From Bacteroides sp. 214 (GTDB lineage: Bacteria > Bacteroidota > Bacteroidia > Bacteroidales > Bacteroidaceae), in NCBI RefSeq assembly GCF_010501015.1, contig NZ_QVML01000003.1:62001-126000 (forward strand): 64,000 nucleotides of DNA, written 5' to 3'. Position 1 is the first letter of the stretch, and every line of letters starts with the position of its first letter. The notes beneath the pieces are model-generated. The model searched no databases. It worked only from the letters and a program-made list of their open reading frames with translations, and was not told the origin of the DNA. A program made the position numbers and the translations under genes. Shown here piece after piece: positions 1-7,978 of this stretch.

Positions 1-404
1 AAGAAACCCTGAGAAAGATTGTACCTGCCAATAACTTCGCTGCAACCGAAGCTAAAATCGATAATAGCTTTGCTTGTGGTTACGGCACGGTACTCTTCTT
101 CGAAGATATGAATGTGGTAGAAGGGTTACAGAAATCTTTCCCATCGTATGCCGAGACCTTCCCCGGTTGGTCGTTGCAGTCGTCGGGCATGCACCAATTT
201 GCCACATGGTCACTCCTCGAAGAAGCCGGCTTTGGTGCTTCATTGCAGCACTACAATCCATTAGTAGACGAAGAGGTGTGCAACACATGGAAGTTTCCGA
301 AAACATGGAAACTTATCTCGCAAATGCCCTTTGGTATACCTGTAGCACAACCCGGAGAGAAAGAAGTACAAGATATTGCCACGCGTTTTTTTGTTTTCAA
401 ATAA
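1..404 (+). CDS. Nitroreductase-family protein, 3' part only
   Basis: The reading frame is open from base 3 to the TAA at 402-404, so the start lies left of the window and about 133 C-terminal residues are visible. The fragment contains the pattern typical of the small FMN-dependent nitroreductase subgroup related to yeast Frm2/Hbn1: a FFED stretch, then SSGMHQFATWSLLEEAGFGA and a WKFPKTWKL segment. Members reduce nitro compounds or other electrophiles using NAD(P)H and are cytosolic. Family assignment rests on these motifs; the physiological substrate is unknown. The next gene, aroK, begins 30 bases later but has its own -7 element. Confidence 0.75.
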   Translation, partial: ETLRKIVPANNFAATEAKIDNSFACGYGTVLFFEDMNVVEGLQKSFPSYAETFPGWSLQSSGMHQFATWSLLEEAGFGASLQHYNPLVDEEVCNTWKFPKTWKLISQMPFGIPVAQPGEKEVQDIATRFFVFK

Positions 405-422
405 ACAGTAGATAATTTTCCG

Positions 423-430
423 TACATTTG
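423..430 (+). promoter_or_regulatory. -7 promoter element of aroK
   Basis: TACATTTG matches the Bacteroidetes -7 consensus TAnnTTTG. It ends only 4 bases before the aroK ATG at 435, so the transcript is predicted to be leaderless or nearly so. No convincing -33 TTTG at the usual spacing is visible. Confidence 0.55.
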
Positions 431-434
431 TCGG

Positions 435-959
435 ATGATTCGCATTTTCCTCATAGGTTATATGGGTGCGGGCAAAACGACATTAGGAAAAGCGTTTGCG
501 CGCAAGCTCGACATACCATTCATTGATTTGGATTGGTATATAGAAGAGCGCTTCCATAAATCGGTACGTAGCTTATTTGAGGAAAGAGGAGAAGCTGCAT
601 TCCGTGAATTGGAACGCAACATGCTGCACGAGGTAGCCGCCATAGAGAATGTTATTATTTCTACCGGCGGAGGAACACCCTGCTTTTTTGACAACATGGA
701 ATACATGAATGCAGCGGGCACCACTGTCTTTCTCGATGTGAATCCGAAGGTATTATTCAGGCGGTTGCGTGTAGCAACACAATCGCGCCCTATCCTACAA
801 GGCAAAAAAGACGATGAACTATTTTCTTTTATTAAAGAAGGATTAGAAAAACGCAGGTTGTTTTATGAACAAGCGAAATATATCTTTAATGGAGAAAGGC
901 TGGATAATCGTTGGCAGATAGATGAATCGGTACGCCAATTAGAAGAAATTCTCAAATAA
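435..959 (+). CDS. aroK: Shikimate kinase
   Basis: Phosphorylates shikimate to shikimate-3-phosphate with ATP in the chorismate (aromatic amino acid) pathway, in the cytosol. The 174-residue length is normal for AroK. Visible motifs are the P-loop GYMGAGKTT at residues 8-16, the shikimate-binding Asp region FIDLDW near 30-35, and the STGGGTPC glycine-rich loop near 74-81. A basic RRL/SRP lid region follows. The ATG at 435 is chosen because the P-loop then sits at its usual distance from the N-terminus and the promoter lies directly upstream. The gene appears to be transcribed alone; mnmA converges on it from the right. Confidence 0.95.
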   Translation: MIRIFLIGYMGAGKTTLGKAFARKLDIPFIDLDWYIEERFHKSVRSLFEERGEAAFRELERNMLHEVAAIENVIISTGGGTPCFFDNMEYMNAAGTTVFLDVNPKVLFRRLRVATQSRPILQGKKDDELFSFIKEGLEKRRLFYEQAKYIFNGERLDNRWQIDESVRQLEEILK

Positions 960-976
960 AACACCTTTTTAGTCAT

Positions 977-1011
977 AAAAAAGCAGAGGCTGCCCAACAC
1001 TGGCAGCCTCT
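977..1011 (-). terminator. Intrinsic terminator downstream of mnmA
   Basis: The arms AGAGGCTGCC (985-994) and GGCAGCCTCT (1002-1011) pair perfectly around a 7-base loop. On the minus strand the stem is followed by a run of six T residues (977-982), so it best terminates leftward transcription from mnmA or from the candidate RNA. It may also stop aroK read-through. Confidence 0.8.
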
Positions 1012-1122
1012 CTTACTTGTGTAATCAACAACTTATTTATTATTTGTACCTGACCTTCAACAGGCTTGTAGTACCAAAAAAAGAAAACTGTTATTATCAA
1101 AAAAGAACTTAATTAATAACAA
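977..1122 (-). ncRNA. Candidate small RNA (promoter plus intrinsic terminator)
   Basis: On the minus strand TATATTTG (complement of 1125-1132) is preceded by TTG 20 bases upstream (1153-1155), a good Bacteroidetes -33/-7 pair. About 115 bases downstream lies a perfect 10-bp hairpin (985-994 with 1002-1011) followed on the minus strand by a T-run. Together these define a possible 140-nt transcript inside the 3' flank of mnmA. It has no start codon with a convincing ORF and I do not recognise the family. It could be a 6S-like or other regulatory RNA, or the promoter could be fortuitous. Confidence 0.35.
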
Positions 1123-1210
1123 TACAAATATAACGCATTCTTTTTTAATCTACAAGTCTTTTGAACGATTTTTGCAAGTTATTTGTAAAAAAGCTTCCAC
1201 AGCGCCCACA

Positions 1211-2260
1211 TCACACAATAATACCGCCACCTAAAACAATATCGTCCAGATAAAACGCTGCTGCCTGACCGGAAGCTATGGCTGTTAATGCTTCTTTGAG
1301 AGAGATAAGCAACTCATTTTCTGATAAAAAGGCAACTGTACAGTTGTTTTGTTGTTTGCGATAGCGAATCTTTACCACAACATCATTACTATTCAACAAT
1401 AGGTTGTTGTCGACAATATGTATATGTTTCAACTTCATCTCCATCTTCTCGAGCGAAGAGAGTGGTGCTAATATAATTTCATTCTTTTCTTTAGATATTT
1501 CTTTCACAAAAACTGCCCGATTAAGATGAATCCCCAATCCTCTTCGCTGTCCAATTGTGTAGAAAGGATATCCTTCGTGCCATCCCAGAAAAGTTCCGGT
1601 TTCATCAAGAAATTGCCCCTTATTAATCCGTTCGGCAGGAACATGTTCTTTTAAAAAACGCTGGTAGTCAAACGGACAAAAGCAAACCCCAATGCTATCT
1701 TTCTTTGTAGAAACTTTGGCAAATCCTCTTTGCAAGGCATACGCACGAGCTTCTATTTTTGTGAGCTCGCCCATTGGAAGAAGCATTCGTTGCAACACCT
1801 CTTGTGATAACCCCCATAAAAAGAAAGATTGATCTTTATCCCTGTCTACCGCGCATTGAATGTAGTGTTTACCTTCAAAGAAGGTTTTGCGCACATAATG
1901 CCCGGTTGCAATATACCATATTCCCATTTCATCGGCTATTTTGGCAAGCAACGGCCATTTCAATGTGTTATTACACACCACACAGGGAACAGGTGTGCGC
2001 GCATCCATATACTCGTCGATGAAATAATTGATAATCTTATCCTTGAAAAGCTCACGAGCATCATATACGATGTGCCTGATTTGCAACGATGCTGCCAACT
2101 CTTGTGCGTCGCGCAAGTATGTGGTGTCTTCATTCTTCTCAAAGAAACGAAATGTTACCCCCACGACTTCATAACCTTGTTCTTGCAGAAGCATGGCAGC
2201 TACCGAGCTATCTGTTCCGCCACTCATCCCCAAAACCACCTGTTTGTTTGCGACATTCAT
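1211..2260 (-). CDS. mnmA: tRNA-specific 2-thiouridylase MnmA
   Basis: Catalyses ATP-dependent 2-thiolation of U34 in tRNA(Lys/Glu/Gln). At 349 residues it has normal length. The PP-loop GMSGGTDSS is at residues 11-19. The catalytic cysteine lies in PCVVCN (C93/C96), and the second redox cysteine in SIGVCFCPF (C193 or C195), where the common GICFI is replaced by a C-x-C. ATGHY near residues 118-122 belongs to the tRNA-binding core. Several Bacteroidetes carry MnmA paralogues, so this may be one of two. It is divergent from the helicase gene and its promoter leaves only 4 bases before the ATG. MnmG, which modifies the same wobble uridine, is encoded at 26.9 kb. Confidence 0.93.
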   Translation of the reverse strand: MNVANKQVVLGMSGGTDSSVAAMLLQEQGYEVVGVTFRFFEKNEDTTYLRDAQELAASLQIRHIVYDARELFKDKIINYFIDEYMDARTPVPCVVCNNTLKWPLLAKIADEMGIWYIATGHYVRKTFFEGKHYIQCAVDRDKDQSFFLWGLSQEVLQRMLLPMGELTKIEARAYALQRGFAKVSTKKDSIGVCFCPFDYQRFLKEHVPAERINKGQFLDETGTFLGWHEGYPFYTIGQRRGLGIHLNRAVFVKEISKEKNEIILAPLSSLEKMEMKLKHIHIVDNNLLLNSNDVVVKIRYRKQQNNCTVAFLSENELLISLKEALTAIASGQAAAFYLDDIVLGGGIIV

Positions 2261-2264
2261 ACTG

Positions 2265-2272
2265 CAAATTTA
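2265..2272 (-). promoter_or_regulatory. -7 promoter element of mnmA
   Basis: The minus strand reads TAAATTTG and then 4 bases before the ATG at 2260. This is an exact TAnnTTTG match and again predicts a leaderless message. Confidence 0.6.
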
Positions 2273-2284
2273 CACAAAATCTCG

Positions 2285-2292
2285 TATCTTCG
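2285..2292 (+). promoter_or_regulatory. Probable -7 element of the SNF2 helicase gene
   Basis: TATCTTCG is a one-mismatch version of TAnnTTTG, 20 bases before the ATG at 2313. Confidence 0.45.
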
Positions 2293-2312
2293 CAGATTAA
2301 ACAAAAAACACA

Positions 2313-5138
2313 ATGACAGAAACAAACTCTTCAAGCAAAATCGTCATTGTATTGGTTCAACAACCAATACTGGGCTATTTATTGATTCCTTATACAGCTA
2401 CAAAGGAAAAAGATGGAACGTATTCTTTAATTGAACAGGCTTTCCATATTTCTTCCAAGACAACTGCCGAAATAAGTAAAGCCGAGCAAGAGGCAATAAA
2501 AATAGCCTCCTCCTACACGGAGAAGAATCTAATGAAGGTTTATTCAAAAGAGAAAAATATAGCAACCTTTTTGAAGAAAACCTCCGAAGAGTACGTCAAA
2601 AACACCATCAGACCATTCATTGAAAAGAAACTCTTGGAGATGATTGCACTGATAAGAACAGAAAACCTACCGCTTTTTCAGAATCAGCTAGGAAATAAAA
2701 CACTGTACAAACATCATCGCCTCAAAATTTCTGCCGAAAACACCGAACTGTTTTTCAATTTTGAAGCAGACCAAAAGCTGTTTCATTATTCACTGAACTG
2801 TTATAGAAACGGAGAACCCATCGCGCTACGCGAGAAAAAACCGGCAATAGCTATTATCGGTTACCCCGCCACACTCTTGCTTGGCTCGGAGATTTACACA
2901 TTCCATGATATTCATGCTTCACGAATTTTGCCATTCACGAACAAACAAGTTGTGAGTGTCAGCATCACGTTACTCGATAAATATTTGGAGAATATAGTTA
3001 TGCCCATAGCCACATATCATGCCTTTACACAACAGGGATTACCTATTTATAAAGAGCAACGAACACTCAAAGCCATACTCACACCCGAGGAATCTTTATT
3101 TTATGGGAACACGCTGCGATTAACATTTCAGTACGGTGATACAATCCTAAGGCCCGAAGACAATCCGCCTAAAATAACGCTATCCCTCCTAAAAGACGAA
3201 ACCGGAACAGCACTACATTACTTCTATAGAGATCTTACCAAAGAAGTGGCAGCTACCAAATTGCTGGAATCGCTGCAACTAACACTAGTTGACTCAAACA
3301 GTTTTATGTTGAGTAAGCAATACAACCTCACAGAGTGGATACTCCAACACAAGGAAACACTCGCAAAACACTTCACACTTGCCAATCTTGAGAAAAAAAA
3401 GGAGTATGCTTTAGACGAAATTCGCATTGAGCAGGATATTGCCAAGGAGGAAGATTGGTTTGAATTGCGCATCACAGTTGTTATCGGAAATTTTCGTATT
3501 CCATTTACCCGGTTTCGCAAGCATATTGCAGAAGGGATCAAGGAATATACACTACCCGATGGGCGACTAGTGTTGCTCCCCGAAGAGTGGTTTAGTAAGT
3601 ATAGCGATCTCATGGAATATGGCAACGAGGAAAATGATAAACTGAAGATAAAAGAGCGATTCGCAGGAATTGTTCATGCAATTGTTGATGACGAGCTTAC
3701 CAAGAAAACTTACTTTGAAAAGACAGAAGCAACACCTCCACCCAAACTAAAAGCAACGCTTCGCAAATACCAGCAGGAAGGTTACAACTGGTTACTGCAT
3801 CTGCATAGGCACAACTTAGGAGGATGCCTTGCCGACGATATGGGATTAGGGAAAACGCTGCAGACACTCGCACTGTTTCAACATCTCTATAGTGGGCAGG
3901 CAGAAAAACGACCTGCTACACTCATTGTTATGCCAACGTCATTATTGCACAATTGGCAACGAGAAATTCGCCGTTTCACCGCGCTTTCTGTCTATGAATA
4001 CACAGGACACAACACACGCAATTTCAACATGGCTTACACCTTTGGTTGCCATAATCTGATACTTACAACGTATGGCATGATGCGAAATAATATGGAGGCG
4101 CTAAGCAAATATCGCTTCGAGTATGTTGTTCTTGACGAAAGCCAAAACATAAAGAATAGCACCTCCTTCACATTCAAGGCAGCCATACAACTACAAAGCA
4201 ACCATCGCCTTGTCCTCACAGGAACACCCATTGAGAATTCACTGAAGGATTTATGGTCACAGTTTTACTTTCTACAACCCGAGCTATTGGGTAGCGAAAG
4301 CGACTTTACAAAGCATTTTATGCTGCCCATAAAGCAAGGCAATCCACGAATTGAGAGCAGACTCCAAAAGCTTATCACCCCTTACATACTGCGCCGAAGC
4401 AAAGAAGAAGTAGCACCCGAACTTCCCGCATTGACCGAAGAAATCATCTATTGCGGCATGACGGAAGAACAGCACGACCTATACAATAAGGAAAAGAACA
4501 AACTACGCAATCTATTACTAGAAACTGACAACAGTAAAGAGAAAAACAGAAGCCTCACTGCCCTTAATGGTATAACGCTATTGCGACAACTGGCTTCGCA
4601 TCCGCGCATGGTTTTTCCCGATTATACCGGTGAATCAGGCAAGTTAGAAGAAATCATCGCTACTTTTGAAACACTGCGAAGCGAAGGACACAAAGTACTT
4701 ATATTCTCCGCATTTGTAAAGCACCTCGACCTAATAGCCAACGCCTTTAATGAAAATGGATGGGAATATGCCTTACTCACAGGTTCCACTGTCAACAGGA
4801 AAGAAGAGATTGCCCGCTTTTCGGAGAATAAGAACATTCAGGCATTCCTTATCTCGCTGAAGGCAGGTGGCGTAGGCTTAAATATAACCGAAGCTGATTA
4901 TGTTTTCATTATAGACCCTTGGTGGAATCCTGCTGCCGAGATGCAAGCCATTGGTCGCTCACACCGCATCGGGCAACAAAAGCGTGTCTTCGCATATCGA
5001 TTTATCACCGAAGAGAGTATTGAAGGAAAGATTATCCGCCTGCAAGAAAGCAAACGCAAACTTTCGGAAACATTTATCACGGATAACAACCCCTTCCAAT
5101 CGCTTACTGATAGCGAATGGGAAAGTTTATTGAAATAA
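2313..5138 (+). CDS. SNF2/RapA-family DEAD/DEAH-box helicase
   Basis: A 941-residue Swi2/Snf2-family ATPase, expected to translocate on double-stranded DNA and remodel protein-DNA or polymerase complexes. The N-terminal half (about 1-480) is a poorly conserved accessory region. The ATPase core starts near residue 480, with Walker A DDMGLGKT near 505, the DESQ form of the DEAx box near 607, and LTGTPIEN. The second RecA lobe carries FSAFVKHLD, LKAGGVGLNI, PWWNPAAEMQAIGRSHRIGQ (near 868-887) and a terminal regulator helix. Bacterial relatives without an N-terminal SWIM or RapA domain are common in Bacteroidetes. It is transcribed alone; cysS follows after 72 bases with its own promoter. Confidence 0.88.
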   Translation: MTETNSSSKIVIVLVQQPILGYLLIPYTATKEKDGTYSLIEQAFHISSKTTAEISKAEQEAIKIASSYTEKNLMKVYSKEKNIATFLKKTSEEYVKNTIRPFIEKKLLEMIALIRTENLPLFQNQLGNKTLYKHHRLKISAENTELFFNFEADQKLFHYSLNCYRNGEPIALREKKPAIAIIGYPATLLLGSEIYTFHDIHASRILPFTNKQVVSVSITLLDKYLENIVMPIATYHAFTQQGLPIYKEQRTLKAILTPEESLFYGNTLRLTFQYGDTILRPEDNPPKITLSLLKDETGTALHYFYRDLTKEVAATKLLESLQLTLVDSNSFMLSKQYNLTEWILQHKETLAKHFTLANLEKKKEYALDEIRIEQDIAKEEDWFELRITVVIGNFRIPFTRFRKHIAEGIKEYTLPDGRLVLLPEEWFSKYSDLMEYGNEENDKLKIKERFAGIVHAIVDDELTKKTYFEKTEATPPPKLKATLRKYQQEGYNWLLHLHRHNLGGCLADDMGLGKTLQTLALFQHLYSGQAEKRPATLIVMPTSLLHNWQREIRRFTALSVYEYTGHNTRNFNMAYTFGCHNLILTTYGMMRNNMEALSKYRFEYVVLDESQNIKNSTSFTFKAAIQLQSNHRLVLTGTPIENSLKDLWSQFYFLQPELLGSESDFTKHFMLPIKQGNPRIESRLQKLITPYILRRSKEEVAPELPALTEEIIYCGMTEEQHDLYNKEKNKLRNLLLETDNSKEKNRSLTALNGITLLRQLASHPRMVFPDYTGESGKLEEIIATFETLRSEGHKVLIFSAFVKHLDLIANAFNENGWEYALLTGSTVNRKEEIARFSENKNIQAFLISLKAGGVGLNITEADYVFIIDPWWNPAAEMQAIGRSHRIGQQKRVFAYRFITEESIEGKIIRLQESKRKLSETFITDNNPFQSLTDSEWESLLK

Positions 5139-5176
5139 AGTATTTCTATAAAACTCACTAAATTAGGATTTTATAC

Positions 5177-5184
5177 TAATTTTG
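5177..5184 (+). promoter_or_regulatory. -7 promoter element of cysS
   Basis: TAATTTTG is an exact match to TAnnTTTG, 26 bases before the ATG at 5211. Confidence 0.6.
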
Positions 5185-5210
5185 CAATCTCAAACAAATA
5201 ACGTTAGATT

Positions 5211-6686
5211 ATGGAACAGCAATTTAGTATTTACAATACCTTCGACAGAAAGAAGGAAGTCTTTACACCTCTTCACGCCCCACATGTGGGAATGTATGTT
5301 TGCGGACCTACAGTTTATGGCGATGCACACTTAGGACATGCTCGTCCGGCAATTACTTTCGACATACTTTTCCGCTATCTTATGCACTTGGGATACAAGG
5401 TTCGCTACGTCCGTAACATAACCGATGTTGGTCACTTAGAACATGATGCCGACGAAGGTGAAGATAAAGTTGCCAAGAAAGCACGTCTCGAACAACTCGA
5501 ACCGATGGAAGTTGTACAATACTACCTCAATCGTTATCGTCATGCGATGGAAGCACTCAACGTACTTCCGCCAAGTATTGAGCCACAAGCGTCGGGACAT
5601 ATTATTGAACAAATCAAATTGGTAGAGGAAATACTTAACAATGGCTATGCATACGAAAGCCAAGGCTCTGTTTATTTCGATGTGCCTAAATACAATAAAA
5701 AGTACCATTACGGAAAACTCTCCGGAAGAAATATAGACGATTTGCTCAGCACTACCCGCGAACTAGACGGACAAAGTGAGAAACGCAACTCCGCCGACTT
5801 CGCTTTATGGAAGAAAGCACAACCCGAACACATCATGCGATGGCCTTCTCCTTGGGGAGATGGTTTCCCCGGCTGGCATTGCGAATGTACTGCTATGGGA
5901 AAGAAATACCTTGGCGAACACTTTGACATTCATGGCGGTGGAATGGACTTGGTATTCCCACATCACGAATGTGAAATAGCCCAATCCGTAGCTTCACAAG
6001 GAGACGACATGGTAAAATATTGGATGCACAACAACATGATTACTGTAAACGGAACCAAGATGGGTAAGTCACTGGGTAACTTTATCACGCTCGATGAGTT
6101 TTTCACAGGCAGTCATAGGCTATTGACACAGGCTTATTCGCCAATGACCATTCGTTTCTTTATTCTGCAGGCACACTATCGCAGCACTGTCGATTTTAGC
6201 AATGAAGCACTGCAAGCGTCCGAAAAAGGATTACAACGACTGCTCGAGGCTAAGAGCCATTTAGCAAAAATTACTCCGGCAGCCACTTCGACTATAGATG
6301 TAAAAGCATTAAGAGAGAAGTGCTACGAAGCCATGAACGACGATATGAATACACCAATTGTTATCTCTACCCTATTCGAAGGTGCTAAGATGATTAACAA
6401 TATCGTAACAGGAACCAATACAATCTCTGCCGAAGATTTGGAGGAACTGAAAGCTATCTTCAACCTGTTTATGCTCGATATACTCGGACTTAAAGAGGAG
6501 GTGAGCTCATCCGATGGACGCGAAGAGGCTTATGGTAAAGTGGTTGATATGTTGCTCGAAGAGCGTGTAAAGGCCAAAGCCAATAAAGATTGGGCTACAT
6601 CGGACATGATTCGTAATAGTCTTACCGCGCTTGGTTTTGAGATAAAAGATACAAAAGACGGTTTTGAGTGGAAGCTCAACAAGTAA
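5211..6686 (+). CDS. cysS: Cysteine--tRNA ligase
   Basis: Charges tRNA(Cys) with cysteine; a monomeric class I aminoacyl-tRNA synthetase in the cytosol. At 491 residues it has standard length. The HIGH-type signature is in DAHLGHARP (about 37-45) and the KMSKS-type loop is TKMGKSLGN near residue 281. Zinc ligands are visible in MYVCGPTV near the N-terminus and in WHCECTAM and FPHHECE in the central region. The C-terminal helical anticodon-binding region follows. The thioesterase gene starts 7 bases after the stop, so the two are probably co-transcribed. Confidence 0.97.
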   Translation: MEQQFSIYNTFDRKKEVFTPLHAPHVGMYVCGPTVYGDAHLGHARPAITFDILFRYLMHLGYKVRYVRNITDVGHLEHDADEGEDKVAKKARLEQLEPMEVVQYYLNRYRHAMEALNVLPPSIEPQASGHIIEQIKLVEEILNNGYAYESQGSVYFDVPKYNKKYHYGKLSGRNIDDLLSTTRELDGQSEKRNSADFALWKKAQPEHIMRWPSPWGDGFPGWHCECTAMGKKYLGEHFDIHGGGMDLVFPHHECEIAQSVASQGDDMVKYWMHNNMITVNGTKMGKSLGNFITLDEFFTGSHRLLTQAYSPMTIRFFILQAHYRSTVDFSNEALQASEKGLQRLLEAKSHLAKITPAATSTIDVKALREKCYEAMNDDMNTPIVISTLFEGAKMINNIVTGTNTISAEDLEELKAIFNLFMLDILGLKEEVSSSDGREEAYGKVVDMLLEERVKAKANKDWATSDMIRNSLTALGFEIKDTKDGFEWKLNK

Positions 6687-6693
6687 AAACAAT

Positions 6694-7098
6694 ATGACCG
6701 TACAGGAGTTTTTCAAGAACGACCGCTTCGCTCATGAAGCGGGCGTTGAACTTCTCGAAATAAGAGAAGGATATGGGAAAGCGAAGTTAGTCGTTGCCCC
6801 ACGACATCTTAATGCCGGAAACACCACACAAGGAGGAGCCATTTTTACACTTGCCGATTTAGCACTCGCGGCAGCTGCCAATTCGCATGGCACACTTGCA
6901 CTCTCTACAACATCCAATATCACGTTTTTGCGGGGAAGTGGTCCGGGAGATACACTCTACGCCGAAGCCAGAGAAAGATACACCGGCAAGCGCACAGGAC
7001 ATTATCAAGTAGATGTAACCAATCAGGGTGGGGTGTTAATTGCTACATTCGAAGCAACGGTTTATAGAAAAGACCACCCGCTGCCGTTTACTTTGTAG
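6694..7098 (+). CDS. PaaI-family hotdog thioesterase
   Basis: A 134-residue single-hotdog protein expected to hydrolyse acyl-CoA thioesters (phenylacetyl-CoA thioesterase-like). The active-site region reads HLNAGNTTQGGAIFTLADLA, the classic pattern for this family with the Asp in LADLA, followed by a long beta-rich half. The ATG at 6694 is chosen because the longer frame would start with TTG inside cysS; MTVQEFF gives the usual N-terminus. It follows cysS by 7 bases. Its last 11 bases overlap the convergent DUF3108 gene. The substrate cannot be inferred from context. Confidence 0.88.
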   Translation: MTVQEFFKNDRFAHEAGVELLEIREGYGKAKLVVAPRHLNAGNTTQGGAIFTLADLALAAAANSHGTLALSTTSNITFLRGSGPGDTLYAEARERYTGKRTGHYQVDVTNQGGVLIATFEATVYRKDHPLPFTL

Positions 7099-7978
7099 GT
7101 GGAGTGGAGACAATGGAGGTAAGTGGATACTCACTCCCCGAAACCTCAATCATAGAGGCTTTTGCCAAGCCAAATTTCAGAAAGATATTCAAACAAACAG
7201 GGATGCGGTTGGCATCGTCTGTTATAGTAAAGGTAATTACCTCTTGTTCTACTCCCTTCTTTTCCTGTAGCAGCGAAAAGATTAAGCAATTATACGTCAC
7301 CTTATTCTCTGCTTTGTAGGTATCGCGCCCACGGTAAATCAACACTTGTTCGTCTATACGCCTTCCGGTAGCTACGGGTATTTGTATTCTATCGCCCGCG
7401 CTGTAGCTATCAGGGTTAAGGGTACGTGCCCAAACAAGCACACTCAAGAGGTCATAAACACATCGGCTATCGGTAAATGAATACTCCTTTGTTCCTTTTT
7501 TCTCTTCCGTACGCGACTGAAGTATTTTGCTTACCCCATCTTCGTAAGAGAACGTAGCCTCGTCTACCCAATACCTTTTACCCTCAACCGCACCTTTGCG
7601 ATAATAAAGTGGTTCGAGACGTTCGCTCATAACAGAAGTAAGTGTATCGCGTAGTTTGAAGAAGAGGTCGGCACGACTATTACCCACTGCAAGCAAGTTA
7701 ATGCGATTGGCAGGATTCCCCGCATATTCTGTTTTGTCAAAAGAGAGTTTGGCACTTCCTGCTTTGAACCATACGAACTGCCAATGAAAAGACAGATCAT
7801 ACTTTATCTGCTGATTTATGGGGAAATTAGCTTCCTTTACCGCACATTGCGCAAAAGCGGGAACAGTGATTCCCCACCCTGCTACAAGCAATAGAGCAAT
7901 CTTAAAAATTGCGATTGCGGTTCTGACCTTGGTTACGGTTGCGATTCGTTGTATTTGTTCTTCTTTTTTTCTGTTCAT
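7088..7978 (-). CDS. DUF3108-family periplasmic protein
   Basis: A 296-residue protein with an N-terminal signal peptide: a basic region to about residue 19, a hydrophobic stretch near 20-40, and cleavage likely after VPAFAQ. The body resembles the Bacteroidetes DUF3108 family, a beta-rich periplasmic protein with segments such as YDLSFHWQFVWFKAGSA, placed near the N-terminus of the mature protein. Function is unknown; family members are often near envelope biogenesis genes. Its start overlaps the 3' end of the upstream Ig-like lipoprotein gene by 77 bases in another frame. No later ATG keeps the signal peptide, so the overlap is probably real and implies translational coupling. Confidence 0.72.
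   Translation of the reverse strand: MNRKKEEQIQRIATVTKVRTAIAIFKIALLLVAGWGITVPAFAQCAVKEANFPINQQIKYDLSFHWQFVWFKAGSAKLSFDKTEYAGNPANRINLLAVGNSRADLFFKLRDTLTSVMSERLEPLYYRKGAVEGKRYWVDEATFSYEDGVSKILQSRTEEKKGTKEYSFTDSRCVYDLLSVLVWARTLNPDSYSAGDRIQIPVATGRRIDEQVLIYRGRDTYKAENKVTYNCLIFSLLQEKKGVEQEVITFTITDDANRIPVCLNIFLKFGLAKASMIEVSGSEYPLTSIVSTPPTK

Noticed and set aside
1829..2434. 201-residue open frame on the plus strand across mnmA and the helicase start
   Set aside because: It is antisense to mnmA, overlaps the helicase start and shows no protein-like motif.
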